DNA of 64,000 nucleotides, from NCBI GenBank assembly GCA_020137815.1, contig CM035354.1:5329423-5393422 (forward strand), read 5' to 3'. This DNA is from Hormiphora californensis. Lineage: Eukaryota; Ctenophora; Tentaculata; Cydippida; Pleurobrachiidae. Below the pieces are notes generated by a model, which was not told the origin of the DNA, did no database searches, and worked only from the letters and a program-made list of their open reading frames with translations. Positions 26,401 through 36,800 of this stretch are shown one piece after another (within the stretch, counting starts at the first letter, position 1; the number at the start of each line of letters is the position of its first letter). A program made the translations under genes and the position numbers.

Positions 26401-29400
26401 ATACACTTACCTTCACCAGGTGCCTGGGTGGGTGACTGTTTCATCTACACCAACGGAGAGAACAGGCTGAACTACTTTGTGGGAGGGGAGATAGTTACTA
26501 TCTCACACCTGGACAGACCCCAGTACATCCTGGGGTACATTGCCAAGGACAGTAAACTATATCTGGGTGATAAGGATCTTAATGTCACCAGCTTCGCCCT
26601 CAAAACTGCAGGTTTGTGTTCCAGTTATAGTCAAACGGCCTTCTTTGTTCCCCTCACATCTTGGTACTAACTATTTCGATGTATCCTCTCTAGTTAAGCT
26701 TTTATACATCTTTACACATCCTCATCCCCCCCAGTTTTGGAGTACCAGACGGCGGTGATGAGACAGGACTTTGATGCAGCAAATGAGATCCTGCCTAGTA
26801 TAGAGGAGGAGCACAGAACCAGGGTAGCTCAATTCCTGGAAAAGCAGGGATTCAAGGAGCAGGCGATGGCAGGTATGAAGATCTCATTGTTTCTAGGGGC
26901 ACAGTGCAGCTTTGCATCACCAATTTCACATAACTATATGGAAATGTATCCTCTATTTCTTGTTGTATTAACAACCCCTCCCCCTTCCCCAGTGAGTGTG
27001 GATCCCTCTCACAAGTTTGAGCTAGCTCTCCAGCTGAATGACTTTGCCACCGCATTCAACCTTGCCGAGGAACACAGCAGTGAGAACAGGTGGAAGCAAC
27101 TCTCTGACCTTGCCCTTAGAAACTCTGACTTCCAACTCGCTAAAACATGTGAGTAATGAATATTATCGAAGTCCAAATAAAGGAGACCGACCCAATATAA
27201 CTAGAATAACAGGTCCAAAAGAACCATATTGAAACTTCTACCCACCATATATCAGGTATGCTAAGAGCGAAGGACTACAGTGGCCTGCTCCTCCTTGCCT
27301 CCTCTCTAGGAGATGCCGAGTGCCTGGAACAACTTGCAGAATCAGCTCACAGCGCTGGAAAGGAGAACATCGCATTCACCGCCTACATGATGCTGAACAA
27401 TATTCCCAAGTGTTTGGATCTGTTGATTGAGACTGAGCGGTATCCGGAGGCGGCCATCATGGCCAAAACTTACATGCCCAGCAAGGTAATATTTGCCTTG
27501 CTCGACCCTCTCTCACCAAGTATTGTAAAGCAGGGGGGGGGCGACATGTTAATTGTTAATAAATCACCTCTTTTTTTCGATTTTGTTAATTAACGTTAAT
27601 TAACAAAATTAACAAAGTTAACAAATCAGCAAAAACTGTTCTTATTGGTTGATAATACGACTTTAACTGGTTTAATTTTATAGTTTAATGACTTTTCTAA
27701 CACATATAAACCCAAACAAGGCCTCTTCCGATAACCAAAGTCCGACATACATGTTTTTTGGCTCAAAATCGATAAAATCCAAAAGTTACAAATATTTCAA
27801 TTTAGCGTATAAAATCTCACTTTAACGTGATTTTTTCATCGATAATCGATTCTTTGAACGAAAGAAGATGATGTACAACGTTTCTGTCGGAAAAAGAAAC
27901 AAAATATTTCCAAAATCAATTTTTTGGTCAAAAATTGAAAATTTGCTTCGCTACAAATCCTTGTGTTTTTTTAGAAAAATTGATTTTTGGGATATTTTTG
28001 TTTTATGGTAAATTCATGAGTCTCAATTAGTTTTTAGGGTTTAAAAAAGGTGGATTAGGGTCAATTGACTTCAATTGCGGTTTAGTTTGGCTAGTTTTTA
28101 TTAAAATTTACACAATGGAACAAATCGCTGTAGAAAAGCCGTAGTAGAGGTTAGTAGGAGTGTGCAAATCGTGCAAAAGGAACAACTTTGCTCGCAGAAC
28201 AAGTGTTAAATACCAAAAACACGCGCTAAAGGTGATTTAGATGGCATAAATGGCATTTGTTAACGTTTGTTAACTTTTTGTTAATTTTGTTAATAAATCA
28301 CCTGTTTTCTCGATGTTAATATTAACAAAGTTAACAAAATTAACATGTCGCACCCCCCAAAGCAGGGTTCATACTGTTCATACTGCCTCTTACCGGGACG
28401 AACGATTCAAGGAAAAAACCTATATTTTGAATATCTTCACCACGTTCATTGACAGGTATCCAGTATCCTGGCCCTGTGGAAAGATGACCTGAAGAAGACC
28501 AATGAAAAGGCAGCTGAGGCCCTGGCTGACCCCATGCAGTATGAGAACTTGTTCCCCGAACTTCAACTAGCCATGAAGGCTGAACGGGTAATGCCAACCA
28601 AATGGTTACCAGTCAATGTGCGGCTCACACCGTCATTTTGTAGATCTAACCGCCCAATGCCACTCTAAACTTTTAATCCGCAGTGTTGCACTAAACTAAT
28701 GTAACTCCCTGACTTGTCCCAGGTACTGGAGAATGAGAGGAAGACTCTTGTTCCTGCAGCATCCTACCCCACTGTAACACCCAACTGGGAGAGGGACGTC
28801 CTAGCTGAGACTGAAGCAGCACTTGCAGGTATGTAACCAGTTCAATACCACCACCACCCACAGTTCAATACTCAATACGTGCCTCGGGGATTTTATCACA
28901 TACATACCATGTATGTATCATGTGGTCCCCTAGTTGTCCCCAAAGTGTAACACCACATGTTCCAATTTCACAGGTATGTCTGTTGAGATAGAGGCGTCTC
29001 CACCTGCCTCTGAAATGATAACTGCAGAACCAAAAGAGGACCACCCTGTTATTGGAGAGAAGCAGGACAAGGAGGTGGAGTTTGAAAAACAGGATGAACC
29101 TGTTACACAAGGTAAGTGAGTGTGTATTAATTAAATTGTGTGAAAACTTTTTACTAAAAAGCCTTTTTAATGCCGTGCGTCTGTTTGTGTGTGCTGATTT
29201 CTTACATACAAGTTTCTTCTTTTGAGTGTTATTCATTTACAGATTGTGTGTTTGATAATTTTGTGACACCCGCCATATCACCACTGGCTGAGATCGCTGA
29301 ACATGGTATTGTGGCTGAACCTGCTGATATAGCACCGCCTCAATTAGCACCTACCGCGGCTATAATAGCACCCACTGAAGATAGTGGTGTTGAATTAGCA

Positions 29401-30076
29401 CCTGCAGTAACGGCTATAGCACCTTTAGGTGACGTGATACCACCCGCTGCTGAAGATGTGGCTAGTGAATTAGTGTCTGAATTAGAACTTCCTGAATCGT
29501 CTGAAGTGGCTGAGTCACCAGATGATGTTGCTAATCTGTCACCTGAGCCTGTGTCTGCTGATCTGTTTGATCTGCCAACTCAAATAGCAGCTGTAGATGA
29601 GTCAGCAGATGATGTATCACAACACGTTGCTGAAGTAGAAATATCACAACACGTTGCTGAAGTAGCGCCTACTACTGAAGTAGCATCTGTAGATGTTGAA
29701 GTAGCACCTGCAGGCAGCAGCTGATATAGCACCACATGCTGCTGATGTAGCACCTGCTCAAGAGCCGCTAATTGGTGAAGATAATGACCCACTAATTGAT
29801 GACGAATTTGATTGGCCAGTTGACCCAATTATGGAAGGATCTGATTCAGTTGATTCGGTTACTGAACCACCCCAAAACACCTCACCTCCCCCTCTCTCAG
29901 AACCACCGGCAGCAGTGCCCGCAGCAGCAAGTTTTGACACCTCTGAGGACGCAAAGTTATTCGGGAATTCCAGTACTGACTTCCTGGAGGATGTGAATCA
30001 GGAAATAGCGGACCTGAACCTTGACGATATTAATGTCGATGACATCGATATTGATGACGAAAATCTCTTTGATTAG
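23411..30076 (+). CDS. COPB2: Coatomer subunit beta' (beta'-COP), 17 exons, long C-terminal tail
   Basis: About 1164 residues if one frame change is ignored; human COPB2 has 906. Exons: 23411-23517, 23608-23729, 23866-23950, 24300-24495, 24575-24809, 25069-25423, 25530-25701, 25838-25972, 26158-26320, 26420-26611, 26735-26872, 26993-27148, 27256-27485, 28456-28587, 28723-28828, 28974-29111, 29243-30076. The protein starts [21 protein letters not shown]40 repeats follow ([38 protein letters not shown]), then a second propeller and the alpha-solenoid ([13 protein letters not shown] to [14 protein letters not shown]). Known role: COPI coat for Golgi-to-ER retrieval, binding dilysine cargo. The last exon adds a low-complexity A/E/P/V-rich tail and ends with the acidic [17 protein letters not shown] seen in the family. 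The frame changes once near 29712 (one extra base in CAGGCAGCAGC). Intron 13 holds a transposon. Confidence 0.95.
24817..24840 (+). repeat. Short match to the Polinton-like TIR in a COPB2 intron
   Basis: The stretch GCGCTGACAAGGGTCACTGA and the next four bases match the TIR segment at 15408-15431 with about two mismatches. This is too short to say whether it is a solo remnant of a related element or a shared binding motif. Confidence 0.35.
27534..28358. mobile_element. Non-autonomous DNA transposon in COPB2 intron 13
   Basis: About 825 bp, bounded by inverted GGGGGG(T)GCGACATGTTAAT / ATTAACATGTCGCACCCCCC and flanked by a direct repeat AAAGCAG (27527-27533 and 28359-28365). Because of the G run the repeat could be 7-9 bp, so an 8-bp hAT-type duplication is possible. 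The interior is AT-rich with TTAAC motifs and no coding frame. Confidence 0.8.
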
Positions 30077-30831
30077 AAAACGGGAGCGGTAGAATGTATT
30101 CTCGAGAGATTGAGAATATTATTGTCTATCAAAGGGGACATAACTTGAATTTGTTTGGGAACTGTGTGCGGTGAGTTAAGTAGAGCTAAAATATCATTAT
30201 GAAATGTGTGAATAGAATTTAGAGCAGGGCTCTGTAGAATCGTGGGGGACAGTGTTCTTGAAATACCAAGCTGGGATCTTGAAATACCAAGCTGGGATCT
30301 TGGATCTAAGTTAGAAGAGGGAGAGAGAAACCCACCTTCAGCTTCTCTTCTCTTGTTAATTTCGGGATACTATTTATAATGTTTGAGTAAACCTGGGGTA
30401 AGACATATATACATACAGTGAGTGTACTTCATTTAAATTTAGTTAGTTTTTTGTCACATTCACGCTTTTGTGTTGTTCGATAGGTACCTTTGCACGCTAT
30501 ATACACTGTACAATTTTTAATGTACAATGCCAAATTGTACATCTTGTGAAAGAGAAGTGAAATCGAGATTTTTGCATTATATTATGTGTGTGAGATACTT
30601 GATGTGTAATTTTGAGAGAGAGAAACACATAACTGCAATTAAATATCGATTTTCTTCTTGCAGAGCTATTGCGTTTCCTTGATCCTCCCTTACCTTGATC
30701 TACCGAACCCTCACAGAGATGATGTGAGCCTCACAAATCCTCCCTTGACTCACACTCCAATCAGCTTCTGTACCAAACCCTGACACCAATATAATGTTAT
30801 CCACTAATTCCCATTCTCTCGGTATAGCATA
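30077..30831. other. COPB2 to UFSP2 intergenic stretch
   Basis: No gene seen. Holds one tandem 21-base duplication (CTTGAAATACCAAGCTGGGAT at about 30257-30298) and AT-rich, probable 3' UTR sequence. Confidence 0.45.
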
Positions 30832-33800
30832 ATGGTAAGGTGTTGCGTTGAGGTATGTCACGTGCTAGATGCCGCCCCTGACTCCGCAGTCCTGCTATGT
30901 GACCCAACAGATCACGTGGTAGCTGTGATACGTGATCCAGGACATGTTGACACCGCTATCAGTTGCCTTCCTGTAGGGACTAAACAGGCAGGTACATAGC
31001 TTGTTTATTGTTTGGGGCCACAACACGTGAGAACCCCTCCCCGTCACAACTAGAACAAGATCCTCTTAGTCAGTCCTCCTCAGCCGTCTATTGATTGGCC
31101 AGAATGTTAACAATTCAATTCCCTCAGGTACGAAGGGGGAGTTGACAGTTGAGATAGTTGATACGATACCTGATTTGACGACAATAAAGGCCTCGCTGGG
31201 GGTAATGGTGGATAGGAAGAGTAGACAGTGTACCAAGGACTCCATCAATAGGGCAAGGTACAGACATTCTTGGAACTTAGTTAAAGTTGTCGAGAATGCT
31301 TTCTCAAACCCTCTCTCCCTACTTTTTCTACATGCTTTTACCTTGTCCCAATATATTGTCATCTTTCTAACTCGTACCAAGGCAGGTGCTACAAGAGGCG
31401 GTATTGATCAACAACACAACTGACTCAGTGTATCCTTTGGATTACAAGATGCTACCTACAGGAAACTACACTCTCGCCGCTACTCTATCCAGTCAGGTGG
31501 GTCTGAATTCTCCTTGAATCTTATTTTTATTTGCCTCGAATACAAAATGCCTGGTTATTTCACCAAGAAACTAACTGTTTTTCTATTTCAGAAAAGCGAA
31601 GCACCCTTATTGATAGAAGGAGAAGATTTAGAGAACTCACAACTCCACCTCTCCCTTGCTCTCTTCCCTGGTGTATCCTCCCTCCAAACCCATCTTCAGG
31701 ACCTCCTACCTTCACCTTCCTCTCTCCACCGTCTACCAGGAGTAGCTGTTCCTGTGGCATTCCCTGGGGGCGACTGTAGTGAGATCAGAGAGACATTCTT
31801 ACTACCTTCTTCCTTCAAACTTGTACCTTACAGGTAGGGCATTTGACAGTCGAGTTCCATTAATTGTAGTGAATTCCTAACCCTCTACTTCTCCGCCGGA
31901 CCTACTCCTAGCACCCTCCCCCCTCATCTATAACGGATTCTACTGACTTCACCCCCAGCAACTAATCCTCCCCATCCTATTATCAGGACAGATAAGTCTG
32001 ACAGTGATGGTAGGCTGATAACACCACACACTACAGTACCTGGAGTTAGAAGGAGTGATGTGTACACTGTATTTGGGGACTATTGCTATCACCACTACAT
32101 ACAGGTACTTGGTTCTATTTGTTCGAGCCTCCCTAACCGCGGGTTATAACATAGTGATTTGTACTGTAAGGTTGGTTTTGAGAGTGGGGATTGAATTCCA
32201 GTTGCTAAAACCTCCCAATCTCGACACAGGACAAGTTTAATGATAATGGTTGGGGGTGTGCCTACCGATCCCTGCAGACCCTTTGCTCTTGGTACCTGTA
32301 TAACGGTTATGCTACTACTCCCGTACCCTCTCACTCACAAATACAGGTTTGTTAGAAAGAAAGATTTAAAATGGGCAAAGAAATATATTGCAAAGTAAAA
32401 CTCAAATTTTCGGAAACTGTAAAAACGGAGTATAGAAAAATCAAAGCAATTGATGAAAAACATTTATGTTTCACTGCTGAGTAGACAGCAGGGGGTGAGA
32501 CAGCCCCATATCTTCCAGCCCCCGTACAGGGCCAAGTCTGTGGCATCCATTCCAGCGATTTTAGCAATCTTTTTTAACGGCATTACCAGCGATTAATACA
32601 AGCGAGCAAATTGGAATGAATAATCCTCCTCCACTTCTTTTTTATGCTCATTGCCCGAGTGACATAAAATAAAATGTTAAAATTAAATCACAGATTAAAA
32701 TCCGGGATGCTCATTGCACGAGCAAATGCTGCTCTCCAAGCCAGCGTGGCCGGTCCAGGTTCACCCGGTGGTGGAAGGACTATAACATGGTCCATATCCG
32801 GTCACCCCTCCTTGAGTGGTCCATAAAGTCTGACGGGGTGGCGGTACTCCCCCTCTGCCTCCTCCTGTTGTTCCTCCTCTACCCTTCCCTCTCCTTCCTG
32901 CTATCCTCCCCTTCCTGGGCCACCTCCTCTTCTGCTACCTGCCCTTTCTGGGCCACCTTCCCTTCCTGGGCTGCCTCATCCTCGGCATAAGTGGGCCTCC
33001 TCCTAGTCCACCCCAAGTCCTTTGGGGTGGGACAACCCTATCTTCCAGCCTCCGAACAGCGCTAAGCCTGTAGCGTTAGGTGCTCCACGCTGTTATCTGG
33101 TGGTGTTGATTTCGGACTCGTATTCCTTCTCCATCCTGCTGAGATCATATGCTTTCTCTTTCAGCTGGGTGTTCAGAGATGAAACAGTGAAGTTCAGCTC
33201 ATCAACGGTCATCTGAAGACGTACGTTCTCCTCCCTGTCATCTACCAGTTGTCTGTTCAGATCACTGACCCTTTGGTTGGCCTCCTTCAGGCTGCTCTCC
33301 AAGACGCTATCGAACTTGGGGGCTGGAGTGGGAGTGATTGGATCAACAAGGTTCTGTAGATCAACATTTACATCTCTCTGGGAGGAGAGCCTGCTTTCAA
33401 GATCTGTCAGGGAGTCGGTTTTATCGTGAAGATTATCCCGAAGAATATCGATCTCGTTCAGAGCGTTGTCGAGTTGCTGTTGTTTCAGGTTCAGCTGCAC
33501 CTGGAGAGGGGATGCCGTCTCACGTCCTGATCTTCATCTCCGCAACTCAGTTGGGAGACTAGAGCATGGTGATCTTCGGTGAGCCGTTCATTTTGCTCCT
33601 TATACCGAGTATTCTCCCTCTCCAAATCCTTGACTTGGGTCCTGAGGTGCTCCAGGTGACATTCACTCCCTCCCACATTTCCCGTATTCTCACCTCCTCC
33701 ATCCCTTCTTCTACCCTCGCGGACTACCGCTTATGATCCATCAACATTCCTTTCAATGCTCCTCTTCTTGCTCGGCTTCATCGGCATCGGATTGGCCCTG

Positions 33801-36800
33801 CACCTCGAACGCCAAATTCTCGGTTTCACCCCAACAATTTCCATTCCCAAAAGCGATCCGCCTTATGATCCAGCGGACAGATTTGGATCTCAGTGACTTC
33901 ACACCTCTGTGATGACGACAACCTGAAATTGAAAGATTCCTACCAGTACCCTTCTCAGGCCTCCTACTTCACCCCCTACAGGGCATAAACCGGATGCTAT
34001 CGTCCTGGCATTCCCTGGGGCACTGTAGTGAATCAAAGAGAATTTTACTAACTGGTTCACTTTCTCAACTTGTACCCTACAGGTATTGGTTACATTTGAT
34101 AGTTCCATGGTTTCAAGTGGCCATCAATGATGTCCTAACCTCCCCCCAATCTTCTCCCTATCCCCCGTCTACTCTAGCCCACCATAATCCCCCCTCTCAC
34201 CTAGAATGTTCACTGATTGCCAACTATCCTACTCTCTCATATAGGTATTGGAGTGAAAATGTAAAAACCCCATTTTAACAACACTTACGTACCTTGGAGT
34301 TTAAAATGGACCTGTTTTGGACTACTGCTTACACCACTACTGCTGCTATTTGGTTCTTTTGTTCGAAACTTTACCTGCTGTTTTTAAATGTGAATTTGTC
34401 CGTGAGGATTGTTAAGATGGGAATGAATTTCCAGTATGTAATCCTTCCTAAGGTTCTCGCACAGAAACCCTTATGATAATGGTTGGGGATGTGCCTATCG
34501 ATCCCTACAGACCCTTTGTTCTTGGTACCTGTATAACGGTTATGCTACTACTCCCGTACCCTCTCACTCACAAATACAGGTACGGTTTGTTAGAAAGAAA
34601 GATTTGAAATGGGCAAAGCCCGGGCAAAGTAAAACTCAGATTTTCGGAAACTGTAAAAACGGAGTATAGAAAAATCAAAGTAAGATGAAAAACAAATGTT
34701 TCACTGCTGAGTAGACAGGAGGGGGTGAGACAGCCCCATCTGCATCTGTTGCGGCCGTTCCAGCGATTATAGCAATCTTTTTAACGACATTACCAGCGAT
34801 TAATACAAGCGAGCAAATTGGAATGAATAATCCTCCTCCACTTCATTTTTATGCTCATTGCCCGAGTGAAATAAAATAAAATGTTAAAATAAAATCACAG
34901 ATTAAAATCCGGGATGCTCATTGCTCGAGCAAATGCTGCTCTCCAAGCCAGCGTGGCCGGCCCAGGTTCACCCGGTGGTGGAAGGACTATTACATGGTCC
35001 ATATCCGGCCACCCTGTCTTGGGTGGTCCATAAAGTCTGACGGGGTGGCGGTACTTCCCTTCCTCGTCCACTCCCTCCTCCAAAATCTCTTCCTGTTCAA
35101 CTTCTTCCTCCTCAACTCCTCCCTGATCCTCCTCAGATCCTGCCTCCCCCAAAACCTCCTCCTATTCAACCTCCTGTTCAACCTCCTGTTCAACCTCCTC
35201 TTTCGTCTCCTCTTCCTCGGCATATTCTGGACGCCTTCTTGTCCACCCCAAATCTTCAGGGGTGGGACAACCCCACATCTTCCAGCCTCCGAACAGGGCT
35301 AAGTATGGGCCGGGCACTTAGATCTGTAATCCGTCCATTCAGCCCGCTGATCTCCTCGTCTCGAATCTTCAGTATCCTCTGTGCGACGGATAATTGCTCC
35401 TCCAGCCCTGCTACAAAGGAGTCACTAAAGTCAATGACATCCTTGACGCCTTCAACCTGACTCTGCTCGATCTGGCTGTACAGCTCGGCGACCTTCTCTC
35501 TATAGCTGCTTTCTTTCTCCTGCCGCATGTTAATGTCTTCGCGGAGACCAGCGATGAGGTCGTCCCTGGCCTGGAGACAATCCCTCAGCCGCTCTATCTC
35601 CCTGGCGAGGTGCTCCACGCTGTTGTCAGGGGGTGTAGAGCAGGACATGACTCGGTCGTGGAGGAGTTCTGCTGTCGTTATGAGATCGTGCAGTTCCGGG
35701 TGGGTACGCGGGGTAGCAATATTCCCCCTCCTCTTCAACCTCCTTGTCTGCCTCCTCTTTTGCCTCTACCACATCCTCTACGTCCTGGGCCTCCTCCCCT
35801 TTCGCCTCTTCTTCCTCGGCATATTCTGGACGCCTTCTTGTCCAGCCCAAGTATTCTGGGGTGGGGTAGCCCCATAGCTTCAATGCCCCGTACAGGGCTA
35901 AGCCTGTAGCGGCCGTTCCAGCGACATTACTGTGAGATCACAGATTAAAATCCGGTATGCTCATTGCTCATAGCTCGAGCAAATGCGGCTCTCCAAGCCA
36001 GTGTTGCCGGCCCAGGCTCTCCTGGTGGTGGGAGTACGATGTGCTTCACCTCTGGCCACCCCTCCTTTGGTGGTCCGTAGATCCTGACCGGGTAGCGGTA
36101 CTCCCCGGTATCCTCAGTTTCATCCTCTTCTACTCCTCCTGCCTCCTCCCCTATCTCCACTTCTTCTTTCTCGCCTTCCTCCTCTTCCACCTCGGCGTTT
36201 ACAGGCCGCCTCCTGGTCCACCCAAATTCCTCAGGGGTGGGACAACCCCACATCTTCCAGCCTCCGAACAGGGCTAAGCCTGTAGCAGCTGTTCCAGCCA
36301 TAATAGCGATTGTTTTCAGCGACTGTGAAATCACAGATTAAAATCAGGTATGCTCATTGCCCGAGCAAAGTCAGTATGCCACACCAATGGAAGACGAAAC
36401 CAAAGAAAGAGAAATTAAATGGAAATAATGAGGGGTTCCAGAAAGCTAATACTTTGATCGACTCCTTCATAAAACCATTTTTTCCGTTTCTCCAATTGGC
36501 CCAAAAATTATGCGATGAGAATCCCCTCCAATATGTACCAGGGCAACAGTACAATTCTGCACGTGCATATTCATTACAATTTGCTCGCTAGTACACGCTT
36601 TGTATTCATCGCTAGTAATGTCACTCAAAACCATCGCTGTCATCGCTGGATCTGCCGCCGCAGGCATAGCCCTGTTTGGGGCATGGAAAATGTGGGGAAG
36701 CCCCACCCCGGAGGACCTGGGCTGGAGGAAGATGAGGCCCATCCATGCCGAGGAAGACGAGGCAAAAGAAGTTGATGCCCTTGAGGAGGAATCTTTGGAG

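Noticed and set aside
30820..30860. tRNA A-box-like sequence (TAGCATAATGGTAAGG) at the UFSP2 start
   Set aside because: The sequence codes in frame for the UFSP2 N-terminus and no B-box follows at the expected distance; treated as chance.
34475..34579. Second UFSP2 exon 6 as a working mutually exclusive exon
   Set aside because: After the only plausible acceptor the frame is shifted and meets a stop at once; recorded as a duplicate, not as an alternative exon.
35394..35909. Plus-strand open frame of 171 codons
   Set aside because: It is the antisense of the coiled-coil fragment and family copy 3.
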